The position numbers and the translations under genes are program-made. 64,000 nt of DNA from Rhypophila decipiens (lineage: Eukaryota > Ascomycota > Sordariomycetes > Sordariales > Naviculisporaceae), in NCBI GenBank assembly GCA_033297075.1, contig MU858192.1, forward strand, positions 35,236 to 99,235, given 5' to 3'. Below, piece after piece: positions 21,458 through 34,454 of the stretch. Position 1 is the first letter of the stretch. Each line of letters starts with the position of its first letter. The notes under the pieces were generated by a model, which was given only the letters and a program-made list of their open reading frames with translations, did no database searches and had not been told where the DNA came from.

Positions 21458-24400
21458 ATGTCCGAGCTCAGATTCGATGGACAGACGGTGGTGGTAACAG
21501 GTGCCGGCGGTGGTCTCGGAAAGGCCTATGCCACCTTTTTCGGTTCTCGGGGTGCCAACGTGGTCGTCAACGACCTCGGTGGGTCATTCAAGGGAGAGGG
21601 CAATTCCACAAAGGTAAGACTCAAATCCGAATAAGCTTATTGCGCCAGCCGCCCCGGATCCCTATTGTCAGCACGATGCTAACAGCTCTCCTTTATTTGC
21701 ACAGGCTGCCGACGTCGTAGTAGACGAGATCAAGGCCGCGGGCGGCAAGGCTGTGGCCAACTACGACAGCGTCGAGAATGGCGAGAAGATCATCGAGACT
21801 GCCATCAAGGCGTTCGGCCGCATCGATATCCTCATCAACAACGCTGGTATCCTCCGCGATGTGAGCTTCAAGAATATGAAGGATGCGGACTGGGACCTCA
21901 TCTTCAAGGTGCACGTCAAGGGTGCCTACAAGTGCGCGCGTGCTGCGTGGCCACACTTCCGCAAGCAAAAGTTCGGTCGCATCATCAACACCGCGTCCGC
22001 TGCTGGCTTGTTCGGCAACTTCGGCCAGGCCAACTACTCGGCCGCCAAGCTTGCCCAGGTCGGCTTCACTGAGACTCTCGCGAAGGAGGGTGCCAAGTAC
22101 AACATCATTGCCAACGTCATTGCGCCCATCGCTGCCAGCCGCATGACCGAGACTATCATGCCCCCTGACCTCCTTGCGCTCATGAAGCCTGAGTGGGTTG
22201 TTCCTCTTGTCGCCGTCCTTGTGCACAAGAGCAACACCAGCGAGTCCGGTTCCATCTTCGAGGTTGGTGGTGGTCACATCGCCAAGCTCCGCTGGGAGCG
22301 TTCCAGCGGTCAGCTCCTCAAGTGCGACCAGACCTACACCCCCAGTGCCGTCCTGAAGAAGTGGGACCAGGTCATCGACTTCTCCAAGCCCCAGTACCCC
22401 AGCGGACCCAACGACTTCCTCACCCTCCTCGAGGAGTCCACCAAGATGGGGCCCAATGAGCAGGGCGAGAAGGTCGACTTTACGGGCCGTGTTGCCCTCG
22501 TCACCGGTGGTGGTGCTGGTATTGGCCGTGCTTACTGCTTGGCCTTTGCCAAGCACGGCGCTTCCGTTGTTGTCAACGATCTCGTCAACCCCGACGACGT
22601 CGTCAACGAGATCAAGAAGATGGGCGGCAAGGCCGTCGGCGCCAAGTTCTCGGCCGAGGACGGTGACGCCGTTGTGAAGGCCGCCATTGATGCCTTTGGC
22701 CGCGTCGACATTGTTGTCAACAATGCCGGCATCCTCAGGGACAAGGCTTTCACCAACATGGATGACAGCCTCTGGGACCCCGTCATGAACGTCCACGCTC
22801 GTGGAACCTACAAGGTCACCAAGGCTGCGTGGCCCTACTTCCTCAAGCAAAAGTATGGCCGTGTCCTGAACACCACCTCCACCAGCGGTATCTACGGAAA
22901 CTTTGGCCAGGCCAACTACTCTGCGGCGGTAAGAACTTGCCCATCATTACATTTGGAACACACTTGACCCATAGCTGACTTTGATTAGAAATGCGCCATT
23001 CTTGGTTTCTCGCGTGCCCTTGCCCTTGAGGGTATCAAGTACAACATCTTTGTCAACACTATCGCTCCCAACGCTGGTACCGCCATGACCAAGACTATCC
23101 TCCCCGAGGAGCTCGTCCAGGCCTTCAAGCCCGACTACATTGCTCCCCTCGTCCTGGCCCTCTGCAGCGACAAGGTCCCCAAGAACCCCACTGGCGGTCT
23201 CTACGAGGTCGGCAGCGGCTGGGCCGGTCAGACCAGGTGGCAACGGACTGCCGGCCACGGCTTCCCCGTTGACGTTCCCCTCACTCCCGAGGAGGTCGTC
23301 AAGCACTGGAAGGACATTGTCACCTTTGACGCCAAGGCAGACCACCCCTCCAAGACCCAGGACAGCATGGAGAAGATCATGGCCAACATGGAGAACAAGA
23401 GCGGAGCAGGAAAGGTATGATCTCTCTCCCTCCTCCTACGTAATGTTGAACGATTGCCATGTTTTTTTGTATCATAGATTTTATAGTGTAGAGCATTCAT
23501 GAATACCTGTTAACACGTGCGTCTGTTTGTAGAGTGAGTCCAACCAATATCTGGAGGCCATCCAAAAGGCCAAGGAGGCCAAGCCCAAGGACACCGAGTT
23601 CAAGTACACTGAGCGCGATGTCATGCTCTATAACCTCGGTGTCGGAGCCAAGCGCACCGATCTCAAGTACATCTTGTAAGTGTTACGTGGAATGTCGTGG
23701 CGGCATGCTTTGTGGGACATTTGACTAATCATGGTGATGTGTGTAGCGAGGGTGCCGAGGACTTCCAAGTCATCCCCACATTTGGTGTCATCCCCCCCTT
23801 CGACGCCGAGTATCCCTACAGCATGGACGAGGTCGTCCCCAACTTCTCGCCCATGATGCTTCTCCATGGCGAGCAGTACCTCGAGGTCAAGAAATACCCC
23901 ATCCCCACCTCGGCCCGCCTCATCTCGAGGGGCAAGCTCCTAGAGGTCGTGGACAAGGGCAACGCCGCCGTGCTCAAGAACGGCGTCACCACCATCAACG
24001 CCGAGACGGGCGAAGAGCTCTTCTACAACGAGATGACCGTCTTCCTCCGCGGCTGCGGCGGTTTCGGCGGCCAGAAGAAGGGCGAGGATCGCGGAGCCAG
24101 CACGGCGGCCAACAAGCCCCCCGCCCGCATGCCCGACGTTGTTGTCGAGGAGAAGACCACCGAGGAGCAGGCTGCTGTTTATCGCCTGAGCGGCGACTAT
24201 AACCCTCTCCATGTGGACCCTGCTTTTGCCAAGATGGGCGGCTTCAAGGTACCTATTCTTCACGGGCTTTGCTTCTTTGGCATTGCGGGCAAGGCGGTCT
24301 ATGAGAAGTTTGGGCCCTTCAAGAATATCAAGGTCCGCTTTGCGGGCACTGTGAACCCTGGCCAGACGCTTGTTACTGAGATGTGGAAGGAGGGTAAGAA

Positions 24401-24473
24401 GGTTTACTTCCAGACCAAGGTTAAGGAGACGGGCAAATTGGCTATTGGGGGTGCTGCTGCTGAGTTGCTTTAG
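21458..24473 (+). CDS. fox2: Peroxisomal multifunctional beta-oxidation enzyme FOX2, five exons, 891 aa
   Basis: Exons are 21458-21613, 21705-22928, 22989-23414, 23533-23675 and 23747-24473. Two short-chain dehydrogenase domains (about residues 1-300 and 315-600) each carry a Rossmann glycine motif ([25 protein letters not shown]) and the Ser/YxxxK catalytic set (NYSAAK twice; the third intron-free join restores the second one across exons 2 and 3). The C-terminal MaoC-like hydratase-2 domain has [20 protein letters not shown]. The enzyme hydrates enoyl-CoA to (3R)-hydroxyacyl-CoA and oxidises it to 3-ketoacyl-CoA, and its length fits fungal FOX2 (about 890-905 aa). The last residues are AAAELL, not a canonical PTS1, which is odd for a peroxisomal matrix protein. 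Confidence 0.96.
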
Positions 24474-25539
24474 GCACTTGCTGGAGGTTGGTTTGAAAGC
24501 ATGATGAGAGGGACAGAGTAAAATGGGCGTATTTATTGGACTTGGTTTATCCTTATTTAGGTGCGGTCTGTTTTGGCATGTAGTACTACAGTCTTAGTTT
24601 CTTGTTAATGTTTCTTTGTAGTACTATCTAGTTCTGGTGATTATATACCATTTCAAATTTGTTAAACAAGGTTGCTTATCGTTCTACAAAACCTGGAGTG
24701 TCAATTGAAGTAACTGAACGACGTATATAAGGTATGTGTGGATATACAAAGGTGGTCATTTCGTATAGATTGTCCCCTCCTTCTATGCGAGGTTTCCTAT
24801 GGAAACAACAAAGGGACATAATCCCCTTGGAGGAGGTTTACTTGGTCTAACCTCCATAAGACAAGTGAGATAGATGATTAGGCAAGTTGGAAACATGTCC
24901 GTCCACGCTGCATCCTCAAACCCAAACCCAATCAAAGCCCCTCCTTCAATGTATGTTGTTGATATCAGTATGCCTATGCCAGTACTATGCAGTGCAGTCA
25001 TCTCTCATCGCCGTATCATCCGTGTTCGTTCTTTCGTCCGTCGTGAGAGCCTGTATATACCATATCCCAGACGCTGGTCCTGTCTATACCAAAATCTAAT
25101 GGTACTTAGATTCGTCCGTCCCCTTTCTTTGCAAAACGAAAACATCATGCCAGGAAACGCCAAGGCCAACCCAACCTAGTCAATCGGTTCCACCCAAAAT
25201 AGAAAGAAAAAAAGGCTACACACTCGGGCACCATTACTCCTGACCCGCTCAGCCTGCCTCCAGCGGGGGGTATCGTCTAACGCTAACCTGAATAGGTCTG
25301 TTCGTACGTATGGTCATAAACCTCTCTTCCTTCAGTATGTCGCCCGGGATTCGTGTCCCAGGCAAGGGAATATGAAACAGAGAACCAAAACAGAATAATA
25401 ATAATACAAACCCCACCAGTAAATTCTCTCCAAAGTAATGATAAGAAAATACGCAAGTTCAAGTCGTGACGTTTCCCCTCTTAGTCAACCTTCAAGTGCT
25501 CCTCCTCCACCCCTTCTCATAGTTCAACCTCTGCCCTTT
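24474..25539. other. Convergent intergenic region, no gene seen
   Basis: Holds the 3' untranslated regions of fox2 (+) and of the J-domain gene (-). Reading frames are short and not coding-like. Confidence 0.5.
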
Positions 25540-28420
25540 CTAAGAGTTCATCCTCTCCAGAGCCTTGCTAAACTCGCGAACATGCAGCTCATGAGCATCA
25601 GTAGCAGCGACCCATTTCTGTCTGATACCTCTATCCTCCTCCAGCCCAACCAGATAAGCCTGCAGTCCAGAGTTGTCCCCCCTGGTAGCCCATCGAAAAG
25701 TCTGCTCCTCCACCGTCTTCCTCCGGGCCTGGAAATGGTCCAGAATCTTGTTGTTAAACACACTCCACTCGTACAGGTATTGTGCAAAACTCTGCGTATA
25801 ATTGTGCCAACTTTGCTTGCTCGGCTTCAGAGTAGACACGCCCAACACAGTAGGTGGGCGAGGCGCAATCGGCGGGCTGGGAAACAAGCGGTCTTGAGGC
25901 TTCGGCTTCTCCTTTTCGACAGGAGGCTTCGCCGCGGCCTTGCTCTCAAAAGGTAGATTCGAGGCCAGGTCATTTAGCGATCCAAGGCCAGGTTTGGGTG
26001 GAGCAAAGGGTTCGACCTTTTTGAAGTCGGCGAAGAGGTCGCGTCGAATAAAGTCCGGTGTATCCTCGGAGCCGGCCTTGTTAAGGTCTGGCACCTTGGG
26101 ACCGTTGACACCATTACTCATCTTGGCGGTCTCGCCTTGCTTAACACCATTCACGTCCCCAGCACGCCACTCCGGCTTTGTTGGCTCAACATTGATCGTT
26201 CGTGCACCGAGGACTGGGGGAATCACTGGTTCTGGCGGTGGTGAATCGATATCCATAGCGTTAGGGCTACCGGCTGGCTTGACAAAACCATCAGCTGCCG
26301 TGTTTGGCCGTGTCCTCTCCTCGCTGCTGGAACCTTCATCGTCGACCAATCCTGCGGTGCCTGCTGTCTGCCGAACTGGTAGTCTGCCTTTCTTTGCTCC
26401 TCGGTTGGTTCGGGTGGGTGAAGTGGATGGCTTCGGCACTGGCGGTGGGACGAAATGATGTGGCTCGAATCCACCTTCCCACTGGTCGGGGTCAAAAACC
26501 TTGGGCGGCCTAGGTGGGGCCTCTGGTTGTCTCGGCGGGTTCATGGAATCAGTTGACGATCCGGTCCTGGTACGCTGGGGTGACCTTCGACCGCGGGGTG
26601 CTGATTTTGACCGTTTGGCTCGCAAGGCGTCGGGTGACTCCCCTCCACCAGCGTTGAACATGAAGCTCTCCCCTTCGGCCTCTTCCGAGACGAAGCGCGT
26701 ATTGATGTTATCAGTACTGTTTCGCATGAAGCGGGTGGCGGAACCGAATGTGTCCTCGTCGATGGGAACCGTAAAGCTGGAAGGTTGGTTGGCGTTAGTC
26801 CGTTTTGTAACTCGATGACCAGTCTTTTTAGGTGAGAGTGCGCCGTCACGGCCAGAAGCAGGCTGCTTGTGCATCTTAAGCTTTCCCAAGAGTTGCTGCA
26901 ACTGCGCATGTAGACTCTTCTCAAACGAATTCAGGCCTCGGCCGGGGGACCGGTCTCCACTGGGAGTGGCTGTACCACTGGCTTTTGTCTCCTCGGGGTT
27001 ACATCTAGAAGTATCGACATGAGAACTACCCTCATCACCGGGGTTGGTAATAAAACTGTGACGAGAAAAAGCCATGTTTGATGGAGTAGAAAACGGGTCA
27101 TCATACACTGTGGGGCCATTCTTGGGCTTTGAAGTAGCGGCGTTTCCATTGCCTGCTGTTCCGACTTCTGTCAGTCTCTTTGCACCCACAAAGATAGGCA
27201 CGGTGAACGACTTACCTGGAGCATTCGTTGGGGTGTTGGCATTATTGGAGGGCGGGAATGTGGCCGTCGATGGTGCCGAGGTGGTGTGAGGACTGTAACG
27301 AGCGCTGGCCCGCGACTGTTGGCGCGTGCTAGGCGATGATGCCCCGGAGGACGCTGTCTTTTCGTTCGGTTTCTTAAACCTGTCGGACTCGTCGACACTG
27401 GCGCTTCGTTGCCGTTGTGGTCGCGGTGGAGGTGTATCGTTGTCATCAGAAAAGCCACGGAAGGTCTCCCTGGCGCTCCTAGCACGGTTGACACCTACCC
27501 CTTCGAATGGGTTCGTCTTCTCGCCGATGTGGGACGCGTATGGGGTGCGCTGTCGGTCATCTGAGTAGTGTTCACCAAACTGCGTGCTCAGCGGATCCAT
27601 GTGGGACGAGGAAGGCCTGGATTTTCTCGTATTCGCAGGAGTCTCGTCAGACATGCGGCTATGCATGTTGGTATAACCATTCTTCGTCACCGGCGGCTCA
27701 TCTCCTCCTATCGGCGACTTTGGAGCATAGCCTGATTTCTTGGTAGGTGACCCAAAAGCAGCTTCCTGTCGTCTCGCCTGGGCAGCTGTCCGTGGTGGCG
27801 GCGGCGGCGGCTGTGGCTTGGTGTTGTCGGTCCGTGAATATGGAGATGCTGGTGTAGAGCCACTGCTCTGATTCCCCTTGCCCGATGCTGTCCGCATACG
27901 ATCCCAGGCTCTCAGATTGTCCGTTGCGTCTGCCATCTTTTGTTTCGCAGTGGGTGGCACACCCCAGTTCGAATATCGGGAAGTGCCTGCTGTTGTTCGA
28001 GCTGCCGATGGGCCGGATTGGGCGTTGCGTCTCGTCGGAGGAGCACCGTAACGTTCTGCCATGTCCTTGGCCAAGTCCTGGTAAGGGTTGCCTTTAACGC
28101 CCGAGGACGCTGGGAACCTGCTCCCGGGGCGCTTCCGATGGCTATCGACTTTCGCTTTCTGCGCGGGATCTGTAAGGATTTCGTGGGCTGCCTGGATAAC
28201 GACAAACTTGTCTTTGACCACATCTTCTCTGCCTGGATTTCGGTCGGGATGGTATTTGAGGGCTGTGGATTGACTCTTAGCAACTACAAACTTGACATGG
28301 AGTGGCCAAACAGCCCGACTAACCCAGCTTCTTGAATTGCTTCTTGATTTCGGCAACATCTGCCGTGGCAGGCAGCTCCAAGTCCGCATAGTAATCTCGT
28401 TCGTAGTCTATCTTGGCCAT
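25540..28420 (-). CDS. J-domain (DnaJ/Hsp40) protein, large disordered body, 939 aa
   Basis: Exon 1 is 28420-28324 and exon 2 is 28262-25540; the 61-nt intron (GTTAGT donor, TCCACAG acceptor) lies inside the J domain. The J domain covers about residues 8-70, with HPD at 37-39 and the helix-IV region after DPAQKAKVDSHR. The rest is Pro/Ser/Arg-rich and largely disordered, with two copies of an SFTVPI motif (SFTVPIFVGAKRL and SFTVPIDEDTF). The C-terminal 150 residues look helical and conserved (HNYTQSFAQYLYEWSVFNNKILDHFQARRKTVEEQ). It should stimulate an Hsp70 partner; client and location are unknown. The start at 28420 is required to give a full J domain. Confidence 0.88.
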
Positions 28421-31319
28421 CTTGACTTGGCCCTGGGGCCGAAAGAGTAGTGAGGGGAAAACGCGCTGATCTGTTGGTAAAAGGCTCGATGCTCATTCCA
28501 CTTTGGCAATGCAAAATTCTGTCGCAGAACTTGAAAACTTGGAGTACAGTGGAGGGCACAGTTGGGCCGCTGGATTTTGATGTATGGGAAACCGCGTGGT
28601 TGAAGTTGCCGAAACTCTGTCAAGCCGTGCCGCTGCCGTCTGTTCAAAAGCAGGAGAATTTCAAGACAACCACGGGACCGTCGAGAATCGTCTTGTGTCG
28701 TTATGCGACTGGGTGGTCGGGCACTAATCGTCTCGTTTTGACAAGCGAATCTGCTGCTTAGAACTCGACGAGCTGCGATGTGTCAGATGCGGGTTCGGAA
28801 CGTAGCGAAGTTGGGTTTGTTCGGGAGGAGCCAGAAAATGCAGTGCAGGGCGCAATCAGTCCAGGTCGCAAACAAATTAGTGAAATATTTTGTATCTCAG
28901 TGATAGGAAGAAGTGTAGGAGACGTGCAAATGCAAGAAAGCGCACGACGCGTGTGAGGAGGAACGGCAGGCGTGAGCGATGTTGGGTCGAGTGTCGGTTT
29001 TTAGCCGCACAAGGTGGTAATCGTAAACTTGCCCTCTCTCCCAGCTGGCTTGTGATAGCGACAGCCACTTGTTCAAGCCGCACACCGTATTTTACGAGGC
29101 ACGGGGTCAGGTCTTGGACAGATTGTTAGTCGGAAGTTTGCAGCCGCAGGCAGGCACACCATGGGGAAGCTGCAGGCAATGGTTCGGGTGGAAGGAGAGG
29201 TACGGAGCAAAGCAAGGCAAGATGTTGCTCACTCACGAAAGAAAATCAGAAGTAGTCCCCCCAGCTGCTTCTAGTCAGGTCAAATTCTACACCGTTGTCT
29301 GGCTGAAGGTCTCAGATTGAAAAAGTGCCTTTAAAAGACTGTGCTTCTTTTTCAGCAGAGATTTGGGGAAGAGGGCGCCGTCAGTGTTCAGAACAAAACA
29401 ATGTGGACCCCACTGCGCAGCTGCCAAGGGCAACTTGGGGCCGCTAAAAACTCAGGGCCCTCGATGACGTCGGACAGGGGTGCCCTTGAAGTTGGTATCT
29501 TTGCTTGGCGTTTGTTGCAGAGAAGCACGAACATCACATCAACACATATCGATAATGAGGCAAATCATTCCAACATTTTACCAGAGTTAAATACTCTCGT
29601 TACCTTCCTGGGACAGATATTATCTCGGTCAATCGGTGCCGGGCACGCTTCGTACTCATTGCCCCTCCTTTCTTGGCACTCACCCGTACAGCTGACGCAA
29701 CGAGCTGCCCGACGCCGACGGGGTAAGCAACTCGACAACGACCTACTTTTCTGCCACCCTCACCACTCAAGATGACCTCCCACGCCTCCCAAGTACCAAC
29801 CGTCGACCAAACACGTGGGTCTTTGGCTGACGATCAGCGTGAGGCTGTGCCGTGACTGCTCAGTGAACAGTTCCGTGCCGAGCCTTTCAGACTGGATTTC
29901 CCGCGGGGAAACGATGCAACCATACGCAATTCGATAGCGTGACCCTATGGCCCATTAACTCATATTGTACAAGCAGGAGCATCGAACCGAATGAGGATTC
30001 GAGGCTCAAATTGATATCGGTTCGTCCGCACACCGCTCACCGCTATGGAAACCAAACTTTTGACCGGAGCGGTGAGCCATGAAAATACACAATGGGATGT
30101 TGGTTCATGCATCGGAAGGACGCAATATCCCGAAGTTTTACGTCATTTGGATGCTATAACGGAATACGGTCTATAGTATGCAGTATATATTATAGGTATT
30201 CCAGCTGGAAGCTCTGCGAGTTTCCGTCAAGGAGACGGGAGCAATGTTGAGGCTCCCCTTAATCCACCGGAGAAATAATGTCATACCGCAGACGGGAGTT
30301 GATTCGAATGTAACCCAGGTGCCTGCCAGCCTCATCCAGGTGCTTCATCTTGTGCTACCCTTATACCCTGCACTTCAGCAACAAGAAACCTGATGATGAC
30401 TTGCATCACATCGACCGATGAAACAGGTCAGAGGTACTTGAATGTCCTGTTATCGGAGGGAGACAAGTTAAGTGCCAAGATGCTAACAAGCCCGGCCTAA
30501 CATGTCAAAACTGTCGCTCCCAAGTACTCTTAATCTTATGAGCACAGTTACACCAAGCCTGTGGTACCATCCTAGTAAGGGCATTGTTCAGCGAGCGTTC
30601 TGAAAGTAATGGCAGCATTTATGGTGCCCTCTCAATCTGCGGCAATGACCTGGGCGGCGGAAATTCTCAGACCAACCAGGGCTTTGTGGCCAGCAGTATT
30701 ACTCGACTCCTCGAGTATAGGTCAAGAAACCTTGGCCGTGAGATCTACCATTTGCAATCATGATAGTAACAGTCAGGTGCTTGAACTCGTATTTTTTGAT
30801 ACCGCAGAGGATCTTGCCTGGCGTGTCCATTTCCACAGAAGGGTGAACGTACTCGTCAAGTTACAAGAAATCCTGTCCTTCGCTGGGCATTATGAATGCG
30901 AGAGAGTTGCAATATTTCAAACCCATAGATTGGAGAGGGCAGATTTAGGGAAAATGGTGATGATTTCTTGAACAAAGAAAAAGGGGCATGGTCCCATAAT
31001 TTCAGGGGTATTATTGACGGTATTACGGCGGTGCACAGCAACGATCTCCGCACCGAGCTCCACTGTGCGAATGCGCCAGCAGCCAGCCGCCCGGAACTCA
31101 GGTCTAGCCCACCCGACCAACGATCAACGACTGTATCTGTAGCCTCGTCGGTTTATCCATCAGCAATCTTCGAAACGTCCTTTCCACAGGATCATCACCA
31201 AATAGTATTACTTTGCGCCCACAATCGCACCGTAAAACGTCGACAGTCACGCATCTGATCGAAGAAAGAGCACTCGGCGTCCCGGCCCCTCCCCTCCTCT
31301 CCACAAACCACCAGCGGTC
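28421..31319. other. 2.9-kb divergent intergenic region
   Basis: Lies between the J-domain gene (-) and end3 (+). Short frames on both strands (for example 30609-30971) have no recognisable domains and overlap each other. There is a short AT-rich patch around 30,150-30,200. No RNA gene seen. Confidence 0.45.
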
Positions 31320-32653
31320 ATGGCGCCGCGGATCGAGCCCCAAGAAATCGAGACATACTGGAACATCTTCTCGGCCAGGACAAATGGCGGGCAGTTCCTC
31401 ACAGGCGAGCAGGCGGCGCCGGTGCTCAAGAACAGCGGACTGCGCGACGACCAGCTAGAGCGGGTGTGGGACCTCGCCGACGTCGACAACGATGGCAACC
31501 TGGACTTTGAGGAATTCTGCGTCGCTATGCGGGTGATTTTTGACATATTAAACGGGGTATGCATTCACTGGCGAACTGCAAGATGGAACAATTCGAGTCT
31601 AACATTACGATTGGGGACAGGAATACGCCGACGTCCCGAGCACACTCCCCGACTGGCTCATTCCCGAATCCAAAGCCCACCTCGTCCAAGCGAACCGCGC
31701 ACTCACGGGCAAGGCACCACAGTTCGAGCAAGTCGAGGACGATGAATCAGACACCCCCGGTCTGAAAGATGGCTTTGATTGGTACATGAGTCCAGCCGAC
31801 AAGTCCAAGTACGAGCAAATCTACCAAGAAAACCGTGACATGCGCGGAGAAGTAGCCTGTATGTGCCTGCCCTTCCTCCCCAACTTTTACCCCCAGTCAG
31901 TTCTCATCTAATTATTCCCACAAAGTCAACTCCCTAGAAGACCTCTACGCCTCCCTCGACGTGCCAGACACCGACATCCGCTCAGCCTGGAATCTAATCA
32001 ACCCCTCGGCCTCGCCAACAATCAACAAAGACGCCTCCCTCGCCTTCCTCCACATCCTCAACAACCGCCACGAGGGGTTCCGCATCCCGCGCACGGTACC
32101 CGCCTCCCTGCGCGCCTCCTTTGAGCGCAACAAGATCGACTACCAGCTCGACAACAACAGCAAAGCCACCTCTCGATGGGCGACCAAGGCAGACGACGAG
32201 ACTTCCACAGGCCGCAAAGCGAAATTCGGAGACCAGTACCTCACCCGTCTAGGACGCTCCGGGTTCAAGGCGCAAGGCACAGACTTCTCCTCGGCTAAAA
32301 GCGACGCGGAATGGGAAGAGGTCAGGCTGAAGAAGCAGCTCGCCGAACTGGAGGAGAAGATGAGCAAAGTGGAGGAGATTGCTAATCGCAAGCGGGGCGG
32401 CAAGCGGGAGAGTAAGCCTGCGCTGGTGAAGCGGGAACTGGAGCAGTTGCTGGATTACAAGCGCAAGGAGCTGAGAGACTTGGAGGAGGGCAGTGGCAAG
32501 AGCGTCAAGGGGGCTAGTTTGAAGAGTGTGCAGGAGGATCTGGCTACTGTGAGGGAGCAAGTTGAGGGGTTGGAGAGTCATTTGCGGGCTAGGCAGGGGG
32601 TTTTGGAGTCGTTGAGGAGGGAGATTGAGGATGAGAAGGCTGGTACCAGGTAG
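31320..32653 (+). CDS. end3: Actin cytoskeleton-regulatory complex protein END3, three exons, 400 aa
   Basis: Exons are 31320-31556, 31621-31858 and 31926-32653; introns are 64 and 67 nt. The N-terminal EH domain has an EF-hand loop ([13 protein letters not shown]), and the protein follows the END3 pattern: [20 protein letters not shown], then [20 protein letters not shown], a second EH-like segment, and a C-terminal pair of coiled coils (about residues 275-400). End3 works with Pan1 and Sla1 at cortical actin patches during endocytosis. The 400-aa length matches fungal END3. The coiled-coil tail is where the yeast protein binds Pan1. Confidence 0.95.
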
Positions 32654-33251
32654 ATGGGAACATTGGGAGCTTTCTTGTTTTGGTTTTTATGGCTGTAATT
32701 TTTATCATACATACTTGGCGATGGCCTCTACAATGTTAATATTCAGCGATGATGAGGTTTGATTGTATTGTCGAATGAAACCAGGGTGTGAGGATCCCTT
32801 GGGATAGGAATTAGTCGTGGCATGAATAACGAAAAGACCACCAGTATTGGAAAAGTTTTTGTATTATTAGGGGTCCTTCAAAGCAAGATTGATGAAATAG
32901 CAAAAGCTAGTATCCCGTATCCATACTATCTGTCCCAGCCAAATCCACGACGGTTCCAAAAGACTAAATACTGGATGATTAGGGTAAGTAGGTGACCGCT
33001 AGTAAGGGCCATAAAGTAAGAAAATAGTAAATAACATGAGAGGGGTATTTTCAAACAATTCTTCGGCTCCCCAATCTCCCTCTCCTCTTCCAAACAAGAC
33101 TCGTTAAAAAGCCAGTCTTATCCAGTTCGAAGAAACCCACAACTGATGAACAACAGCCCTCACAAAGCAATATTCCGACTTAGCGTCATAACAACGATCC
33201 ACTCCTCTCTCAACGCCCAACAACATGAAAATCAGACAAGATGAACTAAGA
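32654..33251. other. Convergent intergenic region
   Basis: 3' flanks of end3 (+) and the AIF-like gene (-). AT-rich, no gene or repeat seen. Confidence 0.5.
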
Positions 33252-34454
33252 TCAAGCCACACTCCCATCCACATACCCACCCACCATCTGCAGCGCCATA
33301 GTCCTCCCCTTAGCAAGCCAAACCATCAAACTCGGCAGTCTAAACGACCCCGCCCGTCCAGCGCCCCGTCCCCGACCAACAGAAATAGCCAGCACATCAA
33401 CGGGCATGCCCTTCGCCACAACGGGTTGCTTCCCCTTCAGCACAAGCTCGACATTCTTCGCCACGCCGGCAGCTTGTTTCTGCGTGATCATGAAGCCCGC
33501 CCGTGGCTTGGATACGAGGTCCCCGGCAGCCCAGACATTCTCGGTCCCGACTACCCGCAGGTTCTCGTCGACAATGACGTGTTTATGTTCGGTGAGATAC
33601 TTGGGGGAGATGTACTCGCTGTTAGGGACCAACCCGTAGGTAGGGAGGTACAAGTCCGTTGTCAAGGTCTCGCCATTAGCAAGAACAATCTCGGTCTTCC
33701 CATCGCCGGAAGGTCGTGAAGAGGCGACCTTGGCACCGTACTTGATCTCCACATTCAACTTCTTGAGCTCGTTCGTAGACGCAGGGGCGGTGATATCGCC
33801 GCCCAGAATCTTACTCGCATCGCTGCAGAGCAAGATGATCTTTTTGGTCTTGCCAAATTCATACCCCAGTTCTCCGGCAACTTCGACGCCCGTCGGTCCA
33901 CTCCCCGCCACGACAATGTGACTTGCTGCTTTAACCTGCTCGGTAGTTTGATGCAGCTGGGAAAGAACTTGCTCGTACGTGCCAGCTGCTTTCCACGGCA
34001 CAGGGGCGCCTTCCACCTCGGGGGTTCGAGACCCGGTGGCGAGGATGAGCTGATCGTAGCTAATCGAGCGGGACTCGCCTGATGGAAGCAGGTTCACGTG
34101 CACCGATCTGGCGTCAAAGTCGGAAGACGTAACGGAGCCGATTATGAGCTCGTAGCTTGTGGATGGGTATCGCTCTAGGGCCGACGCCAGGGGCTTGAAG
34201 AGTTCCTCGTCTTTGATTACCCCGGGGACGATGGCTCGTACTGACGCCATGTTCCAGTAGAAGTGGTCATTCTGCAGATTGGTTGTTAGGTCAGGTGGTT
34301 TCGGTGGTGACACTTGTGGCTGCGAGTGTGGAAAATTATATCTTACCTGGGAGACGAGAATGACCTTGACGTCCTTGTCATTCTTCTTGAGGAGCGCATG
34401 AGCAACGTGGAGGCCGGCGTAGGAGCCCCCGAGGATAAGCACCGTCTTGGCCAT
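33252..34454 (-). CDS. AIF/FSP1-like FAD-dependent NAD(P)H oxidoreductase, two exons, 375 aa
   Basis: Exon 1 is 34454-34347 and exon 2 is 34271-33252. The 75-nt intron has no stop and a length divisible by three, so an unspliced reading also looks open; splicing joins VILVSQ to NDHFYWNMASVRAIVPG, the smooth family sequence. The FAD-binding motif is LILGGSYAGLHVA at the N-terminus, the NAD(P)H-binding motif is VVAGSGPTGVEVAGELG, and the second FAD contact is NVWAAGDLVS. It belongs to the AIF-like/AMID/FSP1 group of pyridine-nucleotide oxidoreductases, which may reduce quinones. No clear mitochondrial presequence is seen, so location is uncertain. Confidence 0.9.
   Translation of the reverse strand: MAKTVLILGGSYAGLHVAHALLKKNDKDVKVILVSQVRYNFPHSQPQVSPPKPPDLTTNLQNDHFYWNMASVRAIVPGVIKDEELFKPLASALERYPSTSYELIIGSVTSSDFDARSVHVNLLPSGESRSISYDQLILATGSRTPEVEGAPVPWKAAGTYEQVLSQLHQTTEQVKAASHIVVAGSGPTGVEVAGELGYEFGKTKKIILLCSDASKILGGDITAPASTNELKKLNVEIKYGAKVASSRPSGDGKTEIVLANGETLTTDLYLPTYGLVPNSEYISPKYLTEHKHVIVDENLRVVGTENVWAAGDLVSKPRAGFMITQKQAAGVAKNVELVLKGKQPVVAKGMPVDVLAISVGRGRGAGRAGSFRLPSLMVWLAKGRTMALQMVGGYVDGSVA

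Noticed and set aside
21693..22850. Long (385-codon) open frame antisense to fox2
   Set aside because: It mirrors strongly codon-biased FOX2 exons, whose GC-rich third positions suppress antisense stops, and its composition (Val/Gly/Asp/Leu-rich) has no domain.
27168..27215. Possible 48-nt intron (GTAAGT..CAG) inside the J-domain gene
   Set aside because: It has no usable branch-to-acceptor spacing, keeps frame, and contains SFTVPI, a motif that recurs later in the same protein, so it is probably coding.
30609..30971. 120-codon plus-strand frame starting with ATG
   Set aside because: No domain, no splice partners and unremarkable composition; I could not support it as a gene.
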